Shown here in pieces: positions 30,025 through 38,238 of a stretch of DNA of 64,000 nt (positions are counted from its first letter, which is position 1; every line of letters starts with the position of its first letter). The DNA comes from Cyanobacterium stanieri PCC 7202 (GTDB lineage Bacteria; Cyanobacteriota; Cyanobacteriia; Cyanobacteriales; Cyanobacteriaceae), in NCBI GenBank assembly GCA_000317655.1, contig CP003940.1, positions 2,489,547 to 2,553,546 on the forward strand. Direction: 5' to 3'. Made by a program: the position numbers and the translations under genes. The notes under the pieces are model-generated. The model saw only the letters and a list, made by a program, of their open reading frames with translations, was not told where the DNA came from and made no database searches.

Positions 30025-30247
30025 TAACTTCAGTTCAGGATAATAGCTGTCGGTATGGCTAGGTTTTAGGTGACTGGTTGCAGGTGCCAAGTCATAGTTT
30101 GTTCATTGTCAATTCTCCCTCATGACCCCACTTTTTCATCAACCCCTAACATAGACTTTTTGTAAATTCTTTAACCTAACACCTGATACCCGATACCTGA
30201 CACCTTTATTTGTAAAGACTAAAAATGTTATCCCGAACTCAAGTTAA
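30025..30247. mobile_element. MITE-like element with ~20-bp terminal inverted repeats, copy A
   Basis: Left end TAACTTCAGTTCAGGATAAT (30025-30044) and right end TTATCCCGAACTCAAGTTAA (30228-30247) are inverted repeats with few mismatches. A 7-bp direct repeat GATAAAA flanks both ends (30018-30024 and 30248-30254), which suggests target-site duplication. No gene lies inside, but a heptamer-like array (30179-30206) does. Shorter copies lie at 36811 and 60779 and a half copy after ribH. Confidence 0.6.
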
Positions 30248-30248
30248 G

Positions 30249-30286
30249 ATAAAAGTCCCCCAGAATTGGGGGATTTAGGGGGCTAA
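30249..30286. repeat. C5/G5 hairpin repeat, copy 2
   Basis: AGTCCCCCAGAATTGGGGGA plus TTTAGGGGGCT. The following ~45 bp (ATAACTGATTACTCGAACTTGATATTATC) also recurs, with changes, after copy 3 at 59587, so the duplicated unit is about 80 bp. Confidence 0.8.
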
Positions 30287-30351
30287 ACAGCGATTTTGTT
30301 CATAACTGATTACTCGAACTTGATATTATCCATTGCTTTTTGTGCTGACAC

Positions 30352-30380
30352 AAAAAAAGGATGCTCCGAAGAACATCCTT
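30352..30380 (-). terminator. Strong terminator after rplA
   Basis: Minus strand: a 10-bp stem AAGGATGTTC/GAGCATCCTT closed by a UUCG tetraloop in the stable C(UUCG)G context, followed by T7. It ends the secE-nusG-rplK-rplA transcript 23 bp after the rplA stop. Confidence 0.93.
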
Positions 30381-30402
30381 AATATGGAAAACTTAGATTA
30401 AT

Positions 30403-31116
30403 TTAAACATCACTAAGTTTAAGATCTCTGAGGGAGTTAATATCAACCTCAATGGAAGGCCCCATGGAAGAAGATACAAACACACTACGCCAGTAACGAC
30501 CTTTGGCGCCAGAAGGGCGATTACGATCTACAGTTTCTTGTAATGCCTTGAGGTTAGCGAGTAAATCCTCTGCACTGAAAGAAGACTTACCGAACATTAC
30601 ATGGACAATCCCGGTGCGATCGGCTCTAAATTCTAATTTACCTGCTTTAAACTCATTGATAGCAGAAGGTAAATCGGTGGTTACAGTACCACCTTTAGGA
30701 GAGGGCATTAAACCCTTGGGCCCTAACACACGACCTAATTTAGCGATTTTAGGCATCATGTCAGGAGTGGCGATTAATACATCGAAATCCATCATTCCTT
30801 TTTGAATTTCATCGATTAACTCCTCTTCACCACAAATGTCAGCCCCTGCTTCGGTAGCTTCTTTTACCTTTTCCCCTCTGGTGATTACCGCAACCTTGAC
30901 GGTTAAACCTGTACCCTTGGGAAGGCTTACGGTGGTTCTTAATTGTTGGTCAGTATATTTAGGATCGATTCCTAAACGAATATGTACCTCCGCACTTTCA
31001 TCAAACTTGGCGGTGGCAGTTTCTTTTAATAAATTGAGGGCTTCTAAAGGTTCGTAAGCCTTGGGCTCAACCTTTGCTAATGCCTCTTTGTATCTACGAC
31101 TTAATTTTTTACTCAT
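30403..31116 (-). CDS. rplA: 50S ribosomal protein L1
   Basis: A 237-aa L1, standard length, with the signature [44 protein letters not shown] and [15 protein letters not shown]. It forms the L1 stalk at the ribosomal exit site and in many bacteria represses its own operon. AAAGGAGA lies upstream of the ATG at 31116. The 149-bp gap to rplK could hold the regulatory site (inference). A strong terminator follows directly instead of rplJ-rplL. Confidence 0.98.
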   Translation of the reverse strand: MSKKLSRRYKEALAKVEPKAYEPLEALNLLKETATAKFDESAEVHIRLGIDPKYTDQQLRTTVSLPKGTGLTVKVAVITRGEKVKEATEAGADICGEEELIDEIQKGMMDFDVLIATPDMMPKIAKLGRVLGPKGLMPSPKGGTVTTDLPSAINEFKAGKLEFRADRTGIVHVMFGKSSFSAEDLLANLKALQETVDRNRPSGAKGRYWRSVFVSSSMGPSIEVDINSLRDLKLSDV

Positions 31117-31265
31117 TTATGTGTCTCCTTTGGGTCAATTAACGAAGTTAGCACTTCTCCCCTTTAATAAATTTTTCTAGTTTTGAGGACTATATAAAAG
31201 TCATCAAAATAATTAGCTTATGATTTTGGGATAATTTGCTTGAATAATCTACTGGGTAAAAAATA

Positions 31266-31691
31266 TTACTCAGCAACGGTAACGCCCATATTACGAGCGG
31301 TTCCTGCAATAATTTTCATGGCTGCTTCAATGTCATTGGCATTCAAGTCAGGCATTTTGGTTTGAGCAATTTCTCTCAATTGATCTTCAGTAATTTGGGC
31401 TACTTTTTCTCGGTTGGGTTCTTTGGAACCTTTATCAATGCCCACTGCTTTTTTGATTAATACAGAAGCAGGAGGGGTTTTGAGGATGAAAGTAAAACTG
31501 CGATCTTCATATACAGAAATCTCTACAGGAATAATCATCCCTGCTTGGTTAGAGGTTTGGGCATTGTATTCTTTACAGAATGCCATGATATTGACCCCAT
31601 GCTGACCGAGGGCAGGACCTACGGGGGGAGCGGGGTTTGCTTTACCAGCAGGTAAAGCGAGTTTGATTAGTGCAACGACTTTTTTTGCCAT
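31266..31691 (-). CDS. rplK: 50S ribosomal protein L11
   Basis: A 141-aa L11 with the N-terminal [35 protein letters not shown] and the RNA-binding C-terminal domain ending in [10 protein letters not shown]. It sits at the GTPase-associated centre. It starts at ATG 31691, 19 bp after the nusG stop, with AAAGGA upstream. Normal order nusG-rplK-rplA. Confidence 0.98.
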   Translation of the reverse strand: MAKKVVALIKLALPAGKANPAPPVGPALGQHGVNIMAFCKEYNAQTSNQAGMIIPVEISVYEDRSFTFILKTPPASVLIKKAVGIDKGSKEPNREKVAQITEDQLREIAQTKMPDLNANDIEAAMKIIAGTARNMGVTVAE

Positions 31692-31710
31692 CGTTTATTC
31701 CTTTAAATTT

Positions 31711-32325
31711 TTATCCTTGTTTTTCTACTTGATTAAATTCGAGTTCTACGGGTGTATCTCTACCAAAGATGGAAAGTAGGGCTTTGAGTTTGTTTTTCTC
31801 GCCACTGACTTCGATTACTTCCCCTGCAAAGTCCTTGAATGGTCCACTGAGTACCAAGATTTGATCCCCAATTTCCATATCGATTTTTACGACAGGTTCA
31901 GCCTCATCCATTTGTTTGAAGATGCGATCAACCTCAGAAGGGGATAGGGGTAAGGGTTTGACATGACCTCTGCCTCTACCTACGGGGCGTTTTTGCTCCG
32001 CACCGACAAAGTTGATAACATTAGGAGTATTTTTGACCATTTGCCAAGCATGATCATCTAAGATCATTTGTACTAAGACATAGCCGGGTAATACCTTTTC
32101 TTCTCCTTGATAGCGACTGCCATCTTTACGGATTTTCACCGTAGGGCTTTGAGGAATACGCACCTCAAGAACTCTATCTGCTAAGTCGAAGCCGTGAATT
32201 CTTTGTTCTATGTCGGTTTTAACTTTTTTTTCGCAACCTGCAGAAACTTGGACTACGTACCAGCGAGGTTTACCCACTGCTACTCCTTTTTTCTGTTCGG
32301 TATCGTTTTCTGAGTATAAACCCAT
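31711..32325 (-). CDS. nusG: Transcription termination/antitermination factor NusG
   Basis: A 204-aa NusG. The NGN domain starts with RWYVVQVSAGCEKKVKTDIE (about 21-40) and the C-terminal KOW domain has the GDQILVLSGPFKDFAGEV motif (about 152-169). It contacts RNA polymerase and couples transcription with translation or Rho. A ~20-residue N-terminal extension is common in cyanobacteria. The ATG overlaps the secE stop codon (TAATG type overlap), so secE and nusG are translationally coupled. Confidence 0.97.
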   Translation of the reverse strand: MGLYSENDTEQKKGVAVGKPRWYVVQVSAGCEKKVKTDIEQRIHGFDLADRVLEVRIPQSPTVKIRKDGSRYQGEEKVLPGYVLVQMILDDHAWQMVKNTPNVINFVGAEQKRPVGRGRGHVKPLPLSPSEVDRIFKQMDEAEPVVKIDMEIGDQILVLSGPFKDFAGEVIEVSGEKNKLKALLSIFGRDTPVELEFNQVEKQG

Positions 32326-32554
32326 TAAAACACCTTCCCAGCTGACCAGCTAAATATGTTATCAACTAAATAGATAATGGTAGCTACCAATGTCACCATC
32401 AAGATTACAGCCACAGATTCACTAATTAGTTGTTGACGGGAGGGCCAGACAACTTTGGCGAGTTCTTCTTTTGTTTCTTGAACAAAGGTTGATTTGTCGC
32501 TTTTGACTGTTTGAGCCTCTTTATTTTTTTGGTAATAGTTTCTTTGTTGGTCAT
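32325..32554 (-). CDS. secE: Preprotein translocase subunit SecE, out of frame by one base at an A7 run
   Basis: SecE is the small essential subunit of the SecYEG channel. From the nusG overlap back, the frame reads EELAKVVWPSRQQLISE then a single TM helix (VAVILMVTLVATIIYLV), the SecE signature, but it has no start codon. The only good start, ATG at 32554 with GGAG upstream, is in another frame (MTNKETITKK). Adding one A to the A7 tract (32524-32530) gives one 76-aa protein of normal length. Position between trnW and nusG is canonical. Since the gene is essential, either the base is missing from the assembly or slippage restores the frame. Confidence 0.85.
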
Positions 32555-32664
32555 GATGACTCCTTATAGTTTTATAGATTGATTACTCGAGCGATAATTT
32601 ATCACCCTTGAATCTTCATTATAAGGTCACTTAAGCACAACATTATTAACCTTTTAGACACCAA

Positions 32665-32737
32665 CACGTCCTAGAGGACTTGAACCCCTGACATTCGGTT
32701 TTGGAGACCGACGTTCTACCAACTGAACTAAGGACGT
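32665..32737 (-). tRNA. trnW: tRNA-Trp (CCA anticodon)
   Basis: The 73-nt cloverleaf folds by eye: acceptor ACGTCCT/AGGACGT, D-arm GTTC/GAAC, anticodon stem TCGGT/ACCGA with loop CTCCAAA (anticodon CCA), T-arm AGGGG/CCTCT with TTCAAGT. The discriminator is G and the 3' CCA is not encoded. The position just upstream of secE is the usual one for trnW in many bacteria. Confidence 0.96.
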
Positions 32738-32853
32738 ATATTTGAATACTATAACTAATTTCAGTTTTATTTGTCAAGTATCAAACTTGCTGAAGTTCAT
32801 TCAGTATGTGTTGGTTTTAGAGGTTAACCATGGTGTTAAGATGACGAATGAAA

Positions 32854-33255
32854 CTATTTAGCTTTAGCTTTACTGGCTTTTTCGATGGGGCGATCAAAAC
32901 GTTGTTTGATTCTGGTAGCTTTACCAACTCTATCTCTGAGGTAGTATAGTTTAGCTCTTCTAACTTTACCTCTACGAATTACCTGAATGTTAGCAATCTT
33001 GGGAGAGTGTAAAAGAAATACTCTTTCTACTCCTACTCCTTGGAAGATTCTTCTGACGGTAATGGTTTCATTGATGCCACCATTGCGCATGGCGATGATG
33101 GTTCCCTCGAAGGGTTGTACTCTTTCTTTACCACCTTCTTGGATACGAACACCTACTTTAATGGTGTCGCCGACGTTAAGGGATGGTAATGAGCCTTTCT
33201 CTTTCATATAATCCGCCTCGATGGACTGGATTATGGCTTTTGCATTTATAGACAT
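32854..33255 (-). CDS. rplS: 50S ribosomal protein L19
   Basis: A 133-aa L19 with [45 protein letters not shown] and [21 protein letters not shown]. It sits at the 30S-50S interface. The C-terminal tail is lysine-rich. It is followed by trnW and secE on the same strand. Start is ATG at 33255. Confidence 0.97.
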   Translation of the reverse strand: MSINAKAIIQSIEADYMKEKGSLPSLNVGDTIKVGVRIQEGGKERVQPFEGTIIAMRNGGINETITVRRIFQGVGVERVFLLHSPKIANIQVIRRGKVRRAKLYYLRDRVGKATRIKQRFDRPIEKASKAKAK

Positions 33256-33374
33256 TGATCTTTATTTTGTCCAAAACTCACAATTTATCATCATAGCTTT
33301 TTTTGCCATTTGTTGTCAATTCAATTGTGAGCAAGTTATTTACTTCTTTTTCTGTTCTGTGAGATATTTTTCTA

Positions 33375-33560
33375 TCATCGGGTTAGGGTGAATATGTGGG
33401 GATTTTGTAGAGATGAGTTGGGGATTTTGTCTGAAAAGCTGTTGATCAATAGTAATGGCACAATAAGAGTAGTAAGTGCGATCGCAGTTCCAAAAATATT
33501 TGCTGTTATCTGTCTAGGGTTAGTTTCTTGATTGTTGCTAGACCTACCACTGGCTTCCAT
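33375..33560 (-). CDS. Small hypothetical membrane protein
   Basis: 61 aa: a polar N-terminus (about 1-18, SSNNQETNPRQ), one hydrophobic helix (TANIFGTAIALTTLIVPLLLI, about 19-39; the stretch spans these residues) and a short polar tail. The layout resembles small single-helix cyanobacterial proteins, but I do not recognise a family. No strong ribosome binding site is visible. It fills part of the 500-bp gap between cobB and rplS; the remainder shows nothing. Confidence 0.45.
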   Translation of the reverse strand: MEASGRSSNNQETNPRQITANIFGTAIALTTLIVPLLLINSFSDKIPNSSLQNPHIFTLTR

Positions 33561-33765
33561 ATATTTACGTTGTTAAATCTTGAATTAAAAATAGACTGTT
33601 TTTTTATATACAATTCATTGTAACAGTTATTTTTAATTGTGATTGTGTTCAAAATAACTTTTTGTAAATTATTTTATTTTTTTTAACATTATTATAAATA
33701 TTGTCAAATTGTTAGTTTAAGATTATTAATCTAACAAATAGCCTATCATAAGAAATAGCAATAAA

Positions 33766-35133
33766 TTATCCATGGTATGATTTATCAAGGATTGGGGATA
33801 AATGGGCGGAAAAAATTTGTCCAAAATGTAGATGAATATAGGATGCGTAAGTATTATGATAATACCATCCTTGATAGTCTATCAATTGATTACGATAAGC
33901 ATCTTTAACTTTTATTAAAGGATTTTGTGGGGGGCAAGAATTAGTGGCACGATGAAATTCATGACCCCATAAAATTGTTTTTTCTGGTGCAAAAAAATTA
34001 TTTTTTAATATTTCTATTTTTCGATAGCCTAGGGTTAATTTTTTGCTCATCTTGGCGGTGTTGGGTAATACCCCTGTCATTGCCCATTTTTCACCTTCAA
34101 AGTCTTCGATATATTCTGAAAGGTACATCATACCACCACATTCTGCGTAGGTGGGAATCCCTGACAAAATGCTTTGTTTTAGTTGTTGTTTGATTGGTTC
34201 ATTTTCGCTCAACGGTTGGGCAAATACTTCGGGAAACCCTCCGCCAAAATAAAACATATTTACATTTTTAGGAATTTTTTTATCTGTTAGGGGACTCCAA
34301 TAAATTAACTCTGCTCCCTGATTTTTAAGAATATCCAAGTTATCTTGATAGTAAAAATTGAAGGCTGGATCAAGGGCGATCGCAATTATTTTGTTATGAT
34401 ATTGTTTTGTTTCTTTTGTTAATATAAAATTTTCATCATAGTTCTTGTATTTAAATTTTAATAAAGGCAATAATAAATCCCAATTAAATGATCTTTGAGC
34501 AATGGCTGCTAACTGTTTAAAAATGTGTTTATAGTTGGCAATTTCTTCGGTAGGAATTAAACCTAAATGACGGTCAGGGATAGTGATCTCAGAATTACGA
34601 AAAAATACCCCCAGAATAGGCATAGAAATTAATTGCAGAGCCTTTTTTAGATATTCTAAATGTTTCTCACTAGCTACCTTATTCAAAATAACTCCTGCAA
34701 TGGTAACACTAGGATCTAATTTACTATAACCAAGGGCGATCGCACTTACCGAACCACTTAAACGACTACAATCAATAATTAAGATAACAGGTAAATCCAA
34801 TAACTGAGCAACATGGGCAGTGCTACTATAATAAGGAGAATTACGAAAACTCAGACCATCAAATAAACCCATTACCCCCTCAATAACAGCAAAATCTTTC
34901 CCTTGACTATGATAATTAAACGATGATTTAACATAACTTTCAGAAGTCAAAATAGGGTCTAAATTGCGACAAGGAAAACCAGTCACCCGAGTATGAAACA
35001 TGGGATCAATATAATCAGGACCAACCTTAAAAGACTGTACTTTTTCTCCTTTTTCTTTTAGCCAAGATAACAAAGCTAGAGTAATAGTTGTTTTTCCAAC
35101 TCCACTCCTTTCTCCTGCAATAATTATTGACAT
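33766..35133 (-). CDS. cobB/cbiA: Cobyrinate a,c-diamide synthase
   Basis: A 455-aa glutamine-dependent amidotransferase of the CobB/CbiA family in the cobamide (B12-type) pathway. The N-terminal ATP-binding domain begins MSIIIAGERSGVGKTTITLA (P-loop) with FKVGPDYIDPMFH (about 36-48) and VIEGVMGLFDG. The C-terminal class I glutaminase domain has FYFGGGFPEVFA and the nucleophile in TYAECGGMMYL, with the His in GHEFHRA. No B12 riboswitch was recognised upstream. It is not clustered with other cobalamin genes here. Confidence 0.92.
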   Translation of the reverse strand: MSIIIAGERSGVGKTTITLALLSWLKEKGEKVQSFKVGPDYIDPMFHTRVTGFPCRNLDPILTSESYVKSSFNYHSQGKDFAVIEGVMGLFDGLSFRNSPYYSSTAHVAQLLDLPVILIIDCSRLSGSVSAIALGYSKLDPSVTIAGVILNKVASEKHLEYLKKALQLISMPILGVFFRNSEITIPDRHLGLIPTEEIANYKHIFKQLAAIAQRSFNWDLLLPLLKFKYKNYDENFILTKETKQYHNKIIAIALDPAFNFYYQDNLDILKNQGAELIYWSPLTDKKIPKNVNMFYFGGGFPEVFAQPLSENEPIKQQLKQSILSGIPTYAECGGMMYLSEYIEDFEGEKWAMTGVLPNTAKMSKKLTLGYRKIEILKNNFFAPEKTILWGHEFHRATNSCPPQNPLIKVKDAYRNQLIDYQGWYYHNTYASYIHLHFGQIFSAHLSPILDKSYHG

Positions 35134-35374
35134 TTTTTATCTATACAAAACCTACATAGAGCGAAAAATAAATAACCAATCAAACCATAAAAAAATAAAA
35201 CATTATTGTCCTACAATATCCCCATTTTACTAAAAAATATCAAACAATAAATTTTTGCCCCTGACCATATCTTAGAACCTACCAAAGAAAAAAAACTCCC
35301 CTAATCATCATTCCCCCCCACATTTAAAGATAAAATAAAAGATTGCAGAAAAAATTATCATACAAAATTATAAT

Positions 35375-36811
35375 ATGTCAGTTAGAGTTAGAATAGCACC
35401 CTCACCTACAGGAAACTTACACATAGGCACAGCGCGCACCGCCGTCTTTAACTGGCTGTTTGCCCGTAATCAACAAGGTAAATTTATCCTGAGAGTAGAA
35501 GACACCGACATCGAGCGCTCCAAAGTTGAATATACTGAAAATATTAAATCAGGTTTAGCATGGTTAGGATTAAACTGGGATGAAGGCCCTTTTTTCCAAA
35601 CCGAAAGACTAGATAAATATCGTCAAGCCATTCAAACCCTCATGGATAAAGGATTGGCATATCCCTGTTATTGTACCCCCGAAGAATTAGAGCAGATGCG
35701 GGAGACACAAAAAGCTAATAATCAAGCACCTCGTTATGATAATCGTCACCGCAACCTAAGCGCCGAACAAATTGCTGAATTTGAAGCCCAAGGGCGTAAA
35801 CCCGTTATTAGATTTAAAATTGAAGATGATCAACAAATCCTTTGGAATGATTTAGTTAGGGGTAAAGTTATCTGGCAAGGAAGCGATTTGGGTGGTGATA
35901 TGGTCATCGCTAGGGCGGCAGAAGGAGATTCTTTCGGGCAACCTCTTTATAATTTAGCGGTGGTTGTGGATGATATGGATATGGATATTAGCCATGTAAT
36001 TCGAGGAGAAGATCATATTGCTAATACTGCTAAACAGATTTTACTTTATCAGGCCCTCGGGGGTAAAGTTCCTGAATTTGCTCACACTCCTTTGATTCTC
36101 AACCCAGAAGGTAAAAAACTATCTAAACGGGATGGAGTTACTTCCATTGATGATTTTAGAAAAATGGGTTTTGTCGCCCCTGCCTTGGTTAATTATATGA
36201 CGTTATTGGGATGGACTTCCCCTGATGGAGAGGAAATATTTACCCTTGATGAAGCAGCGACGAAGTTTAGTTTAGAAAGGGTAAATAAAGCAGGGGCAAA
36301 GTTTGACTGGGATAAGTTGGATTGGATTAATAGTCAATATTTACATAATACTCCTGCTGAGGATTTGTTAACGGCTTTGACTCCCTATTGGCAAGAGGCT
36401 GGTTATGAGTTTGATGTGGAAACCCAAAAGGATTGGTTATTGGAATTAACTGCTTTAATTTCTACTAGCTTAACTCGTTTGACTGATGGGGTAAAAGAGA
36501 CTGCTTTATTTTTTGCCTCCGATGTTACCCTCAGTGATGAAGCCAAGGATTTTGTTACCCAAGATGGAGTAAAGGAGGTTTTGGGGGCGGTTATTTCGGC
36601 TACTCCTGATAATGTCACAGAAGATGATGCCAAGGGTATTATTAAGCAAGTAACCAAGGATTTGAAGGTGAAAAAGGGTTTAGTAATGCGCTCTTTGAGG
36701 GCGGGTTTAACAGGAGAGTTACATGGCCCTGATTTGATTCAAACTTGGTTGTTGTTACATAAAAAAGGTGTGGCAAAATCACGGTTAGAAAGTCTTTTTA
36801 ATTCTTTGTAA
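35375..36811 (+). CDS. gltX: Glutamyl-tRNA synthetase
   Basis: A 478-aa class I synthetase. The HIGH motif is in [18 protein letters not shown] (about 9-26), and the KMSKS equivalent is KKLSKRDGV (about 248-256). The anticodon-binding helical domain fills the C-terminus. In cyanobacteria the enzyme usually also charges tRNA-Gln for later transamidation. Start is ATG at 35375. The TAA stop lies in the left end of an inverted-repeat element, and the convergent gene ends inside the right end. Confidence 0.96.
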   Translation: MSVRVRIAPSPTGNLHIGTARTAVFNWLFARNQQGKFILRVEDTDIERSKVEYTENIKSGLAWLGLNWDEGPFFQTERLDKYRQAIQTLMDKGLAYPCYCTPEELEQMRETQKANNQAPRYDNRHRNLSAEQIAEFEAQGRKPVIRFKIEDDQQILWNDLVRGKVIWQGSDLGGDMVIARAAEGDSFGQPLYNLAVVVDDMDMDISHVIRGEDHIANTAKQILLYQALGGKVPEFAHTPLILNPEGKKLSKRDGVTSIDDFRKMGFVAPALVNYMTLLGWTSPDGEEIFTLDEAATKFSLERVNKAGAKFDWDKLDWINSQYLHNTPAEDLLTALTPYWQEAGYEFDVETQKDWLLELTALISTSLTRLTDGVKETALFFASDVTLSDEAKDFVTQDGVKEVLGAVISATPDNVTEDDAKGIIKQVTKDLKVKKGLVMRSLRAGLTGELHGPDLIQTWLLLHKKGVAKSRLESLFNSL

Positions 36812-36876
36812 TTAACCTCAATTCGGGATAATAATTGTCGACAAGACTATCAATTTTATCCCGAACTCATGTTAAT
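36811..36876. repeat. Short inverted-repeat element, copy B
   Basis: ATTAACCTCAATTCGGGATA (36811-36830) and its inverted partner TATCCCGAACTCATGTTAAT (36857-36876) flank a 26-bp spacer. It is the short form of the MITE-like element at 30025. It contains the stop codons of both convergent neighbours and would form a ~20-bp hairpin in either transcript. Confidence 0.75.
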
Positions 36877-37358
36877 TATCAATCATTGCTAAAAGCTTTA
36901 ATAATTTCTCTTTTACTGATTCATGGGTATATTCATCATCAGGATGGGCTGGTTGTCCCGGTTTTTGAAAATAGGGGCGATCGCCACTTATTTGACCTGA
37001 TTTAACATCCACTTGTTTAACAAAATCATAGTATATATTATCATTAGATATAATATTATTTATCAGCACTTTTAAAGCTAATAAAGGCTGAGTTTTATGG
37101 TCGCTAATTTCCTCATCTGCCCCATCAATTATATTTTGTAAAACAGCCTGTAGCGCCCCCGAACTATCCCGCAAATTATTACTAACAAATAACTTAATTT
37201 CAGTTTTCAACTGCACAACAAAAGGCACAGGGGACTCTCCTTTCAAAAAAACCTCCTCCCTCCTGCCCAATCAAATCCGCCAAGGAAAACTCTCGCCCTC
37301 GCAAAGCATCTTTGCGCACTTCAATCTCTTTTTCTCTATCTTGATTCGATTCAGTCAT
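36872..37358 (-). CDS. Conserved cyanobacterial hypothetical protein, frameshifted at a T7 run
   Basis: The 132-aa frame ending at 36872 (GESPVPFVVQLKTEI, SSGALQAVLQNII) lacks a sensible N-terminus. A second frame starting ATG 37358 encodes MTESNQDREKEIEVRKDA then GREFSLADLIGQEGGGF and runs out at the same place. Removing one base from the T7 run (A7 on the plus strand, 37245-37251) joins them as QEGGGFLKGESPVP, giving about 161 aa. I recall related cyanobacterial proteins with a FLKGESPVP motif, but no known function. It is convergent with gltX. Confidence 0.72.
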
Positions 37359-37394
37359 AGTTTAGTTAGGTGAAAGAATGGGTTAATTAGGGCA

Positions 37395-37415
37395 GGGAAT
37401 AGGGAACAGGGAATG
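37395..37415. repeat. Heptamer tandem repeat, 3 units of GGGAAYR
   Basis: Units GGGAATA, GGGAACA and GGGAATG upstream of the frameshifted gene. A second array of four CAATGGA/CAATTAA-type units lies at 37461-37488. Confidence 0.78.
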
Positions 37416-37435
37416 ATTTTTTTGCTTTAATTAGT

Positions 37436-37456
37436 GTAGGGTGGGCATTGCCCACC
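37436..37456. repeat. Palindromic repeat GTAGGGTGGGCATTGCCCACC, copy 2
   Basis: Identical to copy 3 at 43431 and one base different from copy 1 at 694. It lies between two heptamer arrays in a 258-bp non-coding gap. Confidence 0.78.
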
Positions 37457-37636
37457 TAAACAATGGACAATGGACAATTAACAATTATTATCTCTTGCCC
37501 GGTTGATGAGCGTAGTCGAATCCGCAAGAGTGCCTATTCCCTGCCTTGATTAGTATTTTATTAAAACAGGATTTAGTATGACAACGATCACTAACAACCA
37601 AGAAACTATTTGTTCCCTTTTTAAGGCTAAATCAAA

Positions 37637-38092
37637 TTACATTCTTTCGATTATTTTTTGTACGATTTGTACCCCAGTAAACGCTTGCCAAGCAAAAATT
37701 AATAACATAGTCATATTCAAACCAACGTGGGATAAACGAGCCAAACTATTACCCTTTTGCATATAGGGTACCAAAGATGCAGAAGTTGTGACCATTGCCA
37801 TCATACCTAAACCTGCCAAAAGGTGAGGCCCAACAAATAATTTACCACTATTAATATAAGTAACTGCCATACCGCCTACGGTACCAAGTACAATTAAAGC
37901 CATAAACAAAGAACCAACTTTGTGATGACGGTTGATAAAATTTCCTTTAACTAATTCCTTTCTTTCTTCCTTATCTGCCTGACGAAGACGTTTTACTTTG
38001 ATACCTAAATATAGAGCGTAAATAGCCGTACCAAAAAGTACCCACATTAAAACAGGATGGGCAAACTGTGACCAAACTTTAATTGATTCCAT
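37637..38092 (-). CDS. DUF4079 family membrane protein
   Basis: A 151-aa protein with four hydrophobic helices (about 10-30, 60-80, 85-105, 122-145) and histidines near helix ends (FAHPVLMW, RHHKVGS, GPHLLAG, LSHVGLN). This matches the cyanobacterial DUF4079 family; the His placement resembles cytochrome b561-type haem ligands, so haem binding is a possibility (inference). Start is ATG at 38092 (MESIKVWSQF). It is divergent from clpR. Confidence 0.82.
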   Translation of the reverse strand: MESIKVWSQFAHPVLMWVLFGTAIYALYLGIKVKRLRQADKEERKELVKGNFINRHHKVGSLFMALIVLGTVGGMAVTYINSGKLFVGPHLLAGLGMMAMVTTSASLVPYMQKGNSLARLSHVGLNMTMLLIFAWQAFTGVQIVQKIIERM

Positions 38093-38238
38093 TTGTTTTC
38101 CTCAATCGATTTAAAAAACTAATTATAAAACTTAATATAAGTTAACATAAAAGTAGCAGATGCCGTAAATGCACAGAGTACCGAGATTATGTCACAATCA
38201 AAAGGAGATAGTTTAAGCTCAAAGTGAGAAACAAGAAT

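Larger units (their letters stand above)
29887..30402. other. Repeat-filled gap between the PEP-CTERM gene and rplA
   Basis: The 516 bp hold, in order, the PEP-CTERM gene's promoter region, a MITE-like element (30025-30247), a C5/G5 hairpin repeat (30249-30286) with a shared 40-bp tail, and the rplA terminator (30352-30380). There is no coding frame of note. In other cyanobacteria rplJ-rplL would be expected directly beside rplA on this side. Confidence 0.75.

Noticed and set aside
35134-35374. Possible cobalamin riboswitch before cobB
   Set aside because: The conserved B12-box sequence was not found and the region is plain AT-rich DNA.
37578-37766. Plus-strand frame in the gap near DUF4079
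   Set aside because: Mostly antisense to DUF4079; no ribosome binding site or family match.
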